DNA of 64,000 nucleotides from Fusobacterium varium. GTDB lineage: Bacteria > Fusobacteriota > Fusobacteriia > Fusobacteriales > Fusobacteriaceae. The stretch is from positions 310,001 through 374,000 of the forward strand of contig AP017968.1 in the NCBI GenBank assembly GCA_002356455.1, given 5' to 3'. Below the pieces are notes generated by a model that saw only the letters and a program-made list of their open reading frames with translations, had not been told where the DNA came from and searched no databases. Below are positions 37,722 through 46,362 of the stretch, piece by piece (the stretch's first letter is position 1; every line of letters starts with the position of its first letter). A program made the position numbers and the translations under genes.

Positions 37722-37751
37722 TAAATTAAATTAATTTAGGGGGAATTAAAT

Positions 37752-39230
37752 ATGAATAAGGCACAGATCACAGCTTTAGTAATTATTTTACTTTACATGG
37801 CAGCAACTGTTGCTATTGGACTTATTGCTTCAAGAAAAAAAGCAGAAGAGAAAGAAAAACAAAGTAATGATGACTTTTTAATGGCAAGTAAATCTTTAGG
37901 TCCAGTAGTTCTTGCAGGAACATTATTTGCAGCTAATACAGGGGGAGCAAGTACAACTGGTATAGCAACTAACGTTTTTCAATATGGACTATCATCAGCA
38001 TGGTATGTTATTGCAGGAGGGATAGGGTTCGTTCTTGTATCGTTTATAGCTCCTTATTTTAGAAGAGCACAGGCAAATACAGTACCTGAGATAATCAGTA
38101 AGAGATATGGAAAAGCATCTCATATTTTTACAGCGATTACATCTATCTCAGCGTTGTTTATGGCAACAGGAGCTCAAATTATAGCAACAGCTTCTATCAT
38201 CAATGTTGTTACTGGATTTGACTTCAGAACAGCAGCAATTGTAAGTACAGTAGTAGTTATTGTATATACTATGTTTGGTGGATTCAAATCTGTAACTGCA
38301 GCAAATCTTATGCATGTTTTGTTTATTACAATTGGAATGACTATTGCAATGTTTGTAATGGTAAATAGTAAAGAAGTTGGCGGTTTTAGTGCATTATTTC
38401 AAAAAGCAGAAGCTATGAGAAGTGTAAGCGGAGCCAATATGGATATGCTTAGCATGACAAAAATTGGAGCTACAACTATTATAGGATATATAGCTATGTA
38501 TTTTATGACTTTCCCTACAGGACAGGAGATAGTTCAAACTTACTGTTCAGCAAAAGATGGTAAATCAGCAAAATTAGGATCTATACTTGCTGGGCTTGTA
38601 TCTGCAGCATATGCAATAGTTCCTGCTATAATTGGACTTTTAGCTTATGTGTGTATTGATGGTTATGCATTAGGCGGATCTCAAAAGAATGCCTTAGCAC
38701 AAGCAACAATTACATTTGCACCATCTGTAATTGCAGGAATAGTTCTTGCAGCAATTGTTGCAGCTACAATGAGTAGTGCTTCAGGAAATATGATAGGTAC
38801 AGCTACAATGTTTACAAATGATATTTTTGTTCCTTACATTAATAAAGGTGTTAAAGATAATAAAAAAGAAATATGGATTTCAAAAGTTGCTATGCTGATA
38901 GTTGGAACTGTTGGGCTTTTCATAGCATTAGAAGCAAGTAATGTAATCAGTGTTATGATGGGAGCTTTCGCACTTAGAAGTGCAGGACCTTTCGCAGCAT
39001 TCATCTGTGGTATTTTTTATAAGAATGTAACAAGAAATGCAGGGTTTGCTTCAATCGTTGCAGGTACAGTTGTAGCAGCTATATGGATTTATATTTTAAA
39101 TACTCCTTGGGGACTAAATGCAATGGTTCCTGGTGGAATTGTAGCATTTATAGTGATCTTTGCTGTTTCAGCAATAGAAAGAAGTATGGGTGTAAAACCA
39201 GCTCCAGAAATTGAATTTGAAAATATTTAG
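37752..39230 (+). CDS. Sodium:solute symporter (SSS family)
   Basis: A 492-residue transporter of about 13 membrane helices with the SSS features ANTGGASTTGIATNVF (Na+ site region) and FMTFPTGQEIVQTYCSAKDGKSAKLGS. The operon implies that it imports the substrate of the neighbouring hydrolases, such as an acylated or diamino acid; the sequence does not show the substrate. AGGGGGAA precedes the ATG. Confidence 0.85.
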   Translation: MNKAQITALVIILLYMAATVAIGLIASRKKAEEKEKQSNDDFLMASKSLGPVVLAGTLFAANTGGASTTGIATNVFQYGLSSAWYVIAGGIGFVLVSFIAPYFRRAQANTVPEIISKRYGKASHIFTAITSISALFMATGAQIIATASIINVVTGFDFRTAAIVSTVVVIVYTMFGGFKSVTAANLMHVLFITIGMTIAMFVMVNSKEVGGFSALFQKAEAMRSVSGANMDMLSMTKIGATTIIGYIAMYFMTFPTGQEIVQTYCSAKDGKSAKLGSILAGLVSAAYAIVPAIIGLLAYVCIDGYALGGSQKNALAQATITFAPSVIAGIVLAAIVAATMSSASGNMIGTATMFTNDIFVPYINKGVKDNKKEIWISKVAMLIVGTVGLFIALEASNVISVMMGAFALRSAGPFAAFICGIFYKNVTRNAGFASIVAGTVVAAIWIYILNTPWGLNAMVPGGIVAFIVIFAVSAIERSMGVKPAPEIEFENI

Positions 39231-39266
39231 TGATATAAGTACAACTATTAAGGAGGAGATTATATT

Positions 39267-40856
39267 ATGAAGAAGTTGATAAAAAATGGTTTTGTTGTTG
39301 ATGGTAGTGGAGAGAAAAGATATAAGGCAGATGTTCTTATAAATGGAGATAAAATAGAAAAAATAGGAACAATAGATAATATAGAGGGAGCAGAAGTAAT
39401 AGATGCTACTGGAAAAATTATAGCTCCTGGATTTATAGATACTCACAGTCACTCAGATTTAAAAGTATTGATAGAACCATTTATTGAGCCTAAACTTCGT
39501 CAAGGAATAACTACAGAAATACTTGGGCAGGACGGAATCTCAATGGCTCCTCTTCCAAAAGAATTTGTAAGTTCTTGGAGAAAAAATCTGGCTGGACTGG
39601 ATGGAGACAGTGATCTTCTTGCTTGGGACTGGGAAACAACAGATAAATATCTTGATCTTATAGCAAAGACTGGTTCTGGACCTAATGAACTGTATTTAGT
39701 TCCTCATGGAAACATCAGAATGGAAGCTATGGGACTTGAAGCAAGAGTGGCAACTGATGAAGAATTAGCTAAAATGAGAGATATCACTAGAAGAGAGATG
39801 GAAGCTGGTGCAGCCGGACTTTCAACTGGGCTTATTTATATACCTTGTGCTTACTCAGATACTAGAGAATTGGTAGAAATCTGTAAAGTAGCAGCAGAAT
39901 ATGACAGACCTCTAGTTATACATCAAAGAAGTGAAGCAGATACAATGATAGAATCTATGAATGAAGTTATAACTATCGCTAGAGAAAGCGGAGTAAAAAT
40001 TCATTTCTCACATTTCAAAATCTGTGGTAAAAAGAACTGGCATCTAATAAAAGATATCATTGCTCTTCTTGATAAATGTAAAGAGGAAGGAATTAAAATA
40101 TCTTATGACCAGTATCCGTATGTTGCAGGAAGTACAATGCTTGGAGTTATTATTCCGCCTTGGGCACATGCAGGAGGAACTGATAAACTTGTAGAAAGAT
40201 TAGGAAACAAAGCTGACAGAGAAAAAATGAAGCATGATATAATCAATGGAATTCCAGGTTGGGATAACTTTATAGATTTTGCTGGGTTTGAAGGTATATA
40301 TGTAACTTCAGTAAAAACAAAAGCTAATGAAGACTGTATAGGAAAAAATCTTATAGAAATAGCTGAGCTAAGAGGAAAAGATAAATTTGATGCAGTATTT
40401 GATTTGTTAAAAGAAGAAGAAAATGCTGTTGGAATGTATGACTACTATGGAAAAGATGAACATGTAGTTACTTTCATGACAAGAGAAGAAAGCAATATAT
40501 GTACAGATGGACTTTTAGGAGGAAAACCACATCCTAGAGTATATGGAGCTTTCCCAAGAGTTATAGGGAAATTTGTAAGAGAAATGAAGGCTATGACATT
40601 GGAAGAAGCAGTTTATAAAATGACTAATAAACCTGCTAAAACATTTAAAATAGATAATAGAGGACTATTAAAAGAAGGATACTTTGCAGATGTAGTTATA
40701 TTTGATGAAAATACAACTATTGATAAAGGAACTTTTGTTGATCCTATTCAATTCCCAGAAGGGATAAGTCATGTAATGGTAAATGGAGAACTTGTAATTA
40801 ACAATTATAAGAAAAATGAAGTATTGCCAGGAAGAGTTATCAGAATTAAAAAATAG
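39267..40856 (+). CDS. N-acyl-D-amino-acid deacylase (D-aminoacylase)
   Basis: A 529-residue amidohydrolase-superfamily enzyme. The metal-binding DTHSHSDL lies at about residues 58-65, after the usual small beta domain (IKNGFVVDGSG, DVLINGDKIEKIG). STGLIYIPCAYSDTREL and the HFSHFKICG region fit D-aminoacylases, which cut N-acyl-D-amino acids to free D-amino acids. As last gene of the operon, it suggests catabolism of bacterial or modified D-amino acids together with ygeX. Confidence 0.87.
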   Translation: MKKLIKNGFVVDGSGEKRYKADVLINGDKIEKIGTIDNIEGAEVIDATGKIIAPGFIDTHSHSDLKVLIEPFIEPKLRQGITTEILGQDGISMAPLPKEFVSSWRKNLAGLDGDSDLLAWDWETTDKYLDLIAKTGSGPNELYLVPHGNIRMEAMGLEARVATDEELAKMRDITRREMEAGAAGLSTGLIYIPCAYSDTRELVEICKVAAEYDRPLVIHQRSEADTMIESMNEVITIARESGVKIHFSHFKICGKKNWHLIKDIIALLDKCKEEGIKISYDQYPYVAGSTMLGVIIPPWAHAGGTDKLVERLGNKADREKMKHDIINGIPGWDNFIDFAGFEGIYVTSVKTKANEDCIGKNLIEIAELRGKDKFDAVFDLLKEEENAVGMYDYYGKDEHVVTFMTREESNICTDGLLGGKPHPRVYGAFPRVIGKFVREMKAMTLEEAVYKMTNKPAKTFKIDNRGLLKEGYFADVVIFDENTTIDKGTFVDPIQFPEGISHVMVNGELVINNYKKNEVLPGRVIRIKK

Positions 40857-40910
40857 CTACCACTTACAAAATCATTCATGAATTTTGTACTCTAAATAAT
40901 CCTTAAAGAA

Positions 40911-40940
40911 AGAGCATGAGAAATCATGTTCTTTTTTTTG
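40911..40940 (+). terminator. Terminator of the ygeX operon
   Basis: AGAGCATGA and TCATGTTCT form a nine-pair stem (one G-U pair) with loop GAAA, followed by eight T residues. Confidence 0.85.
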
Positions 40941-40949
40941 TGAAAAAAT

Positions 40950-40966
40950 GTTGTAAAATGTGAGAA
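40950..40966 (+). repeat. Putative operator, copy 1 (17-base direct repeat)
   Basis: GTTGTAAAATGTGAGAA is repeated without change at 41164. Both copies lie only in the region upstream of the DeoR-type regulator, so they are candidate binding sites for it. Confidence 0.6.
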
Positions 40967-41296
40967 GCTAAATAGAACATGATATTAAGAAAAGGCCTTT
41001 TAAATATGGAAAAAATATAGAATTATGAAGTGTGTAAAGAAATTTTTTATATCTTTTTGTATTGAATAATATCTTTAGTTTCAAAAATAGTTCAAATTTT
41101 TTTGAAAAAAAATGTTGATTATTTTTGTTAAGTGTGGTATCTTGTTGTTAATAGAAAATAAACGTTGTAAAATGTGAGAATGTATTGGAAAAATAAATAG
41201 ATACAAATTTTGATATAGTATATAATTGTAGATGATGACACATATTTTGAGAAAATGTAATATTATGTGAACTGTATCAAAGGAGGTATTTAAAAA
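40967..41296. other. Control region upstream of the DeoR regulator
   Basis: An A/T-rich stretch with no gene. It includes the second operator copy and a TATAAT at 41221-41226 without a good -35 element, 71 bases before the regulator's ATG. A weak -35 is usual for a promoter that needs activation or is repressed. Confidence 0.4.
41164..41180 (+). repeat. Putative operator, copy 2 (17-base direct repeat)
   Basis: Identical to the copy at 40950, 214 bases apart, and about 41 bases before a possible -10 TATAAT. The spacing would allow DNA looping. Confidence 0.6.
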
Positions 41297-42061
41297 ATGC
41301 TGGCAATTCAAAGATTAAAAGAGATTGAGAAAATCTTAAATGAAAAGGGGAGTGTGATAATAAGCACACTAAGCAAACAATTCAATGTATCTGAAGAAAC
41401 TATAAGACGTGATTTAGATAAACTTGAGAAAACCAAAGTTTTGAAGAGAGTAAGAGGAGGTGCATACCTTCAGTCAGAAACTGACAAACAGGTTCCTTTA
41501 GAAATAAGAGAGAAGATATACCTTGAAGAAAAACATGAGATAGCTAATAAAGCTATTGAATTTATTCAAGATGGAGATACACTGATGATAGACAGCAGTA
41601 CTACAGCAGTGTGTGTGGCTCAGAACATAAATAAATATGAGAAAAAGGTTACTGTAATAACTAACTCAATAAGAGTAGTGGAAGTATTTCAGGATTCTAA
41701 ATGGGTAAAAATAGTATGCGTTGGTGGAAGTTTTAGAAAGAGAACAAAATCTTTTATAGGAACTCAGGCTGTAAATCAGCTGGAAACTCTTTATGCAAAT
41801 AAAGCATTTGTAAGCTGTACAGCAGTTAACAGAAAATTTGGAGTGACAGATGACAGTGAAAGAGAAGCAGAAATCAGAAGAAAAATGATAGCTAATTCAG
41901 AAGAAACATTCTTGATAGTAGATAGAACTAAGTTTGATAATCTAGAATCTCATTTGATTTGCGGATTGGAAAAAATAGAGCATATTATAACAGATCAAAA
42001 GTTATCAAATGAATGGGAAGAATCTCTTAAAAAGCTGAAGATAGATATTGTATATATATAA
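41297..42061 (+). CDS. DeoR-family transcriptional regulator
   Basis: A 254-residue protein with an N-terminal winged helix (RLKEIEKILNEKGSVIIST, then QFNVSEETIRRDLDKLEK, the DeoR signature) and the C-terminal phosphosugar-sensing fold with DGDTLMIDSSTTAV and the conserved acidic/Lys positions near EETFLIVDRTKFD. It leads the operon of methylthioribose/deoxyribose genes, and its effector is likely one of the phosphorylated sugars. AAAGGAGG lies upstream. Confidence 0.88.
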   Translation: MLAIQRLKEIEKILNEKGSVIISTLSKQFNVSEETIRRDLDKLEKTKVLKRVRGGAYLQSETDKQVPLEIREKIYLEEKHEIANKAIEFIQDGDTLMIDSSTTAVCVAQNINKYEKKVTVITNSIRVVEVFQDSKWVKIVCVGGSFRKRTKSFIGTQAVNQLETLYANKAFVSCTAVNRKFGVTDDSEREAEIRRKMIANSEETFLIVDRTKFDNLESHLICGLEKIEHIITDQKLSNEWEESLKKLKIDIVYI

Positions 42062-42082
42062 TTCTAAGGAGGCGTATAAAAA

Positions 42083-43252
42083 TTGGAAAATTTTAATTTT
42101 AAAAACAGCACAAGGCTTATATTTGGAAAAGGTACTCATGAGGAAGCAGGAAAGTATATTAAAAATTACAGTAAAAAAATTCTGCTGCATTATGAGGGGG
42201 ATGGCAGCCTGATTAAAAAACTTGGTATATATGACAAAGTAGTTAAATCTCTTGAAGATAATGGAATAGAGTATGTAGTATTTGGAGGAGTAGTTCCTAA
42301 TCCAAGACTGTCTCTAGTATATGAAGGAATAGAAATATGCAAAAAAAATAATATAGATTTTATTCTGGCAGTAGGTGGAGGAAGTGTTATAGATTCAGCT
42401 AAAGCTATATCTCTTGGAGTTGCTTATGAAGGAGATGTATGGGAGTTTTTTACAGGAAAAAATCAGCCTGAAGCTTCTTTAAATGTGGGAGTAATTCTTA
42501 CAATACCTGGTTCAGGATCAGAGATGTCAGAGAGTTCCATAATAAGTGATGAAAAAACATCAATGAAATGTGTCTGTGATACAGAAAAGAATTTTCCAGT
42601 ATTTTCAATACTTGACCCACAAGTATGTTTTACAATACCGCCTTATCTGATGGGATGTGGAATAACTGATATAATGTCACATCTTATGGAGAGATATTTC
42701 AGTCAGACATCAGATACACAACTAAGTGATGCACTTTTAGAAGCAGCAATGAAAATAGTTGTGGAATTTGGACCAAAAGTAATTAAGGAGCCAAGAAATT
42801 ATAATAATTGTGCACAAATAATGTGGGCAGCCACTATTGCACATAATGGAATGATAGCAGCAGGAAGAGCAGCTGACTGGGCTTCTCATAGAATTGAGCA
42901 TGAAATAAGTGCTATATATGATATAACTCATGGAGCTGGTATGGCAATAGTATTTCCAGCATGGATGGAATATGTAAAAGATGAAAATATTGAAAGGTTT
43001 TCAGAGTTTGCAATAAAAGTCTTTGGAGTGAAAGCAGATGAAGATAAAGAAAAAACTGCTTTAAGAGGAATAATAGAGCTTAAAAAGTTTTTTAAGCACC
43101 TTAAAATGAAAACATCTCTTGGAGAAGCAGGGATAGGAGAAGAGAACTTTGAAGTGATGGCTGAAAAAGCCTTAGCTGGAAATAGAACTCTTGGAAGATT
43201 TAAAAAATTAACAAAAGAAGATATTGTGAATATTTTAAAAATGTCGAAATAG
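42083..43252 (+). CDS. Iron-containing alcohol dehydrogenase (butanol dehydrogenase type)
   Basis: A 389-residue NAD(P)-dependent enzyme. The cofactor motif AVGGGSVIDSAKAI is at about residue 95 and the metal ligands are Asp196 and His200 (GITDIMSHLMERY) plus His residues in HRIEHE and THGAGMA. It starts with TTG at 42083 (AAGGAGG upstream). In this operon it would reduce the aldehyde released by the aldolase, 2-(methylthio)acetaldehyde or acetaldehyde, to the alcohol. Confidence 0.88.
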   Translation: MENFNFKNSTRLIFGKGTHEEAGKYIKNYSKKILLHYEGDGSLIKKLGIYDKVVKSLEDNGIEYVVFGGVVPNPRLSLVYEGIEICKKNNIDFILAVGGGSVIDSAKAISLGVAYEGDVWEFFTGKNQPEASLNVGVILTIPGSGSEMSESSIISDEKTSMKCVCDTEKNFPVFSILDPQVCFTIPPYLMGCGITDIMSHLMERYFSQTSDTQLSDALLEAAMKIVVEFGPKVIKEPRNYNNCAQIMWAATIAHNGMIAAGRAADWASHRIEHEISAIYDITHGAGMAIVFPAWMEYVKDENIERFSEFAIKVFGVKADEDKEKTALRGIIELKKFFKHLKMKTSLGEAGIGEENFEVMAEKALAGNRTLGRFKKLTKEDIVNILKMSK

Positions 43253-43267
43253 GAAGGTAAAAACTAA

Positions 43268-43933
43268 ATGTTATTAGAAAAAGAAAGAAAAGAAGTAATG
43301 GAATACGGCAGACGAATGATAAAAGAAGGTCTTACCAAAGGGACTGGAGGAAATATAAGTGCAGTTAACAGAGAAAAAAATCTTATGGCAATTACTCCAA
43401 GTGGAATTGATTATCTTGAAATAATTCCAGAAGATATTGTAGTCATAGATGTACAGACTGGAAAAATAGTAGATGGAAATAAAGTTCCTTCAAGTGAAGC
43501 AGATATGCACAGAATATTCTATAAATATAGAAATGATATAAAGGCAATGGTACATACCCATTCAAAATATGCAGCAGGTTATTCATGCATCAATCAAAAA
43601 CTTCCAGCAATACATTACCTGTTGGCAGTAGCAGGAACTGATGTGCCTTGTGCAGAATACGCAACTTATGGAACTGTGAGATTAGCTAAAAATGCTTTTA
43701 AAGCAATGGAGGGGACAAAAGCAGTACTTCTCAGCAATCATGGGATGCTGGCAGGAGGGGCCAACCTGTCAGAAGCCTATAATATAGCTGAAAATGTAGA
43801 ATTTTGCTGTGAATTGTATTTTATAGCAAAAACTGTGGGAGAACCAAAAATTCTTTCAGAAAAAGAGATGCAGAATATGATAGAAAGATTTAAAGATTAT
43901 GGAAAAAAATCAGAAGAACATGAAGAAATCTAG
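43268..43933 (+). CDS. Class II aldolase (FucA/Ald2-like)
   Basis: A 221-residue zinc aldolase of the fuculose-phosphate aldolase family. GTGGNIS is the phosphate loop, catalytic Glu is in SSEADMHR (about 78), and zinc ligands are His96 and His98 (HTHSKYA) and His158 (SNHGMLAGG). Neighbours mtnA and mtnK point to 5-methylthioribulose-1-phosphate or 5-deoxyribulose-1-phosphate as substrate, with dihydroxyacetone phosphate as one product. L-fuculose-phosphate is the general family alternative, but no fucose genes are present. Confidence 0.85.
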   Translation: MLLEKERKEVMEYGRRMIKEGLTKGTGGNISAVNREKNLMAITPSGIDYLEIIPEDIVVIDVQTGKIVDGNKVPSSEADMHRIFYKYRNDIKAMVHTHSKYAAGYSCINQKLPAIHYLLAVAGTDVPCAEYATYGTVRLAKNAFKAMEGTKAVLLSNHGMLAGGANLSEAYNIAENVEFCCELYFIAKTVGEPKILSEKEMQNMIERFKDYGKKSEEHEEI

Positions 43934-43975
43934 GGTGGATTAAAATTTATATAAAAAATATTTAGGAGGGGACAT

Positions 43976-45271
43976 ATGGAGAAAAAAGGAAATATCAAAG
44001 GCTTGATTCCACTGTTTGTATTTTTAGGGTTATATGCAGGAGCTGGAATCTTTACAGGAAGTTTTGGAAACATGCCATTACTGACAGCATTTATGATTAC
44101 CATGGGAGTATCTTTCTGTTTAAACAAGGAGGGAAAAAAAGAAACATTAGATGAAAAAGTAGATATTTTCTGCAAGGGGGCAGGAGAATCTACATTGATT
44201 TTAATGGTGGTAATTTTTCTTTTGGCAGGAGCTTTTTATTCTGTAGCAGATGCTATGGGAGCTGTTAGTTCTACAGTAAATTTGGGACTATCTGTACTTC
44301 CAGCAAAGATGCTTCTTCCAGGGCTGTTTCTGGTAGGTTGTGCACTTAGTTTTTCAATGGGAACATCTATGGGAACTGTAAGTGCTTTGACGCCAGTAGC
44401 TGTAGGAATAGCAAGAGAAACTGGGATAGCACTGCCTTTGGTATGTGGGGTGGTTATAGGCGGAGCAATGTTTGGAGATAATATGTCATTCATTTCTGAC
44501 ACAACTATTGCAGCAACAAGAACTCAGGAAGTAGGAATGAAAGATAAATTCAAAGTCAACTTTGCTATAGTTCTTCCAGCAGTTATCATTAATATGATAT
44601 TGATATCTTTTATGGGAGGAAGCGGAGTAGAAGGGAAAGTATATGAGTATAATCTTGTGAATATAATTCCATATATTTCTATCATTGTTCTGGCTCTTAC
44701 AGGACTTAATGTAATTAATGTGTTGGGAATAGGAATAGCTTTAGGGCTGGGAATAGGACTTTTCCATAGAAGTTTTACTTTTGTAGAAATATTTGGAATA
44801 CTTCAAAGAGGACTTGGCTGGATGGAGGATATGTCTATAATTGCTATTGTAGTTGGAGGAGTAGTTGCTCTTATGGATCATTTTGGCGGTATCAGTTATC
44901 TGCTGGAAAATCTTACAGCCAGAATAAAGAGTAAAAAAGGAGCTGAAACAGGAATTGCAGTTCTTGTAAGTCTTCTTGATTTAGCAACTACAAATAATAC
45001 TGTATCAATTATTACAGCAGGACCTTTGGCAAAAGATATAGCAGATAAATTCGGTGTAGACCGTAAGAGAGTGGCAGGACTTCTTGATTTGTTCTCATCA
45101 GCATTTCAAGGGTTGATGCCTTATGCAGGACAGATATTGATGGCAGCAGGAATGGCTCAGATATCACCAGCTTCTATTGTACCTTATTCATGGTATTCTA
45201 TGCTGATGATAGTGATGGGAGCTTTGTCAATAGCTACAGGACTGCCTAATTTTAAGGATAGCAAAGCATAA
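43976..45271 (+). CDS. NhaC-family Na+/H+ antiporter-like permease
   Basis: A 431-residue membrane protein of about 11 helices with the NhaC features SMGTSMGTVSALTPVAVGIA and VIGGAMFGDNMSFISDTTIAATRTQ. Family members exchange Na+ for H+ or carry organic anions such as malate/lactate. Being set between the aldolase and mtnA, it may import the pentose or its precursor, or export a product; this is inference. AGGAGGGG upstream. Confidence 0.85.
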   Translation: MEKKGNIKGLIPLFVFLGLYAGAGIFTGSFGNMPLLTAFMITMGVSFCLNKEGKKETLDEKVDIFCKGAGESTLILMVVIFLLAGAFYSVADAMGAVSSTVNLGLSVLPAKMLLPGLFLVGCALSFSMGTSMGTVSALTPVAVGIARETGIALPLVCGVVIGGAMFGDNMSFISDTTIAATRTQEVGMKDKFKVNFAIVLPAVIINMILISFMGGSGVEGKVYEYNLVNIIPYISIIVLALTGLNVINVLGIGIALGLGIGLFHRSFTFVEIFGILQRGLGWMEDMSIIAIVVGGVVALMDHFGGISYLLENLTARIKSKKGAETGIAVLVSLLDLATTNNTVSIITAGPLAKDIADKFGVDRKRVAGLLDLFSSAFQGLMPYAGQILMAAGMAQISPASIVPYSWYSMLMIVMGALSIATGLPNFKDSKA

Positions 45272-45297
45272 TATTTTTAATAGAAAGAGAGATAAAT

Positions 45298-46347
45298 ATG
45301 AATAGAATGGACCAAGGATTAGCTTTTATGCTTCAATATGAAAATATTGCATGGTATGAAAATGGAAAAGTGAGAATTTTAGATAGAAGAATTTATCCAA
45401 GAGAAGTAAAATTTGTGGAGTGCAGTGATTATCATGAGGTAAGACAGGCTATTACAGATATGGTGACACAAAGTGCAGGACCTTATACAGCAGCAGGAAT
45501 GGGAATGGTTTTAGCTGCTCATCAGGCAGAAGGTTTGCCTAAAGAAGAGCAGATTGCTTTCTTAAAGGAGGCTTCTGATATTATATCTCATGCAAGGCCT
45601 ACTACTGTAAATCGTATGAAACTCATAACTGAATCATGCTATGAAGTAGGAAAAGAAGCTATTGAACAAGGAAAGTCAGCTGTAGAAGCAATATTTCAAA
45701 GAACAGTTGATTCTCTTGAGAGAAGATATGGAAGAATGTCAGAAGTAGCTAAGAATCTTGTGAAGCTTTTTCCGCAAAAAGGAAAAGTGATGACACAATG
45801 TTTTGGAGAAACAATTGTAGGGTGTATGGGAAGAGAAATAAGAAATCAAAATAAAGATATAGAATTTTTCTGCCCAGAAACAAGACCATACCTTCAGGGA
45901 GCACGTCTTACAGCAAGTGTTTTGAAAGATCAAGGCTTTAAAGTTACAGTAATTACAGATAATATGCCTGCATGGACAATAAAATCTAAAGGAATAGATG
46001 TATTTACTTCAGCAGCAGATTCTATCTGCATGGATGGACATATAGTAAATAAAGTGGGAACTCTGCAAATTGCTATAGTTGCAAAATATTTTGGAATTCC
46101 TTATTTTGTTACTGGTATTCCTGATGAAGATAAAAGACTTGAAAATATAGTAATAGAGGAAAGAAATCCAGAAGAAGTGCTGACATGCAATGGCATAAAA
46201 AATACTTTAGAAGGAGTAGAGGCATATTATCCATCTTTTGATATTACTCCACCTCATTTAGTCAGTGGTGTTGTTACAGATCAGGGAATATATTCTCCAT
46301 ATAATCTGGCAGAATATTATGAGAAAGAAGTAGAACAATATTATTAA
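45298..46347 (+). CDS. mtnA: S-methyl-5-thioribose-1-phosphate isomerase (MtnA/DrdI-like)
   Basis: A 349-residue aldose-ketose isomerase of the eIF2B-like fold. The catalytic Cys is in MTQCFGE (Cys168) and the catalytic Asp in AADSICMDG (Asp241); ETRPYLQGARLTA and VITDNMPAW match the family strongly. It converts methylthioribose-1-phosphate (or 5-deoxyribose-1-phosphate) to the ribulose form. The Cys loop differs from the common HCNAG form, so it belongs to a side branch, where 5-deoxyribose isomerases (DrdI) also occur. Confidence 0.85.
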   Translation: MNRMDQGLAFMLQYENIAWYENGKVRILDRRIYPREVKFVECSDYHEVRQAITDMVTQSAGPYTAAGMGMVLAAHQAEGLPKEEQIAFLKEASDIISHARPTTVNRMKLITESCYEVGKEAIEQGKSAVEAIFQRTVDSLERRYGRMSEVAKNLVKLFPQKGKVMTQCFGETIVGCMGREIRNQNKDIEFFCPETRPYLQGARLTASVLKDQGFKVTVITDNMPAWTIKSKGIDVFTSAADSICMDGHIVNKVGTLQIAIVAKYFGIPYFVTGIPDEDKRLENIVIEERNPEEVLTCNGIKNTLEGVEAYYPSFDITPPHLVSGVVTDQGIYSPYNLAEYYEKEVEQYY

Positions 46348-46362
46348 GAAAGAGGGAAGACT

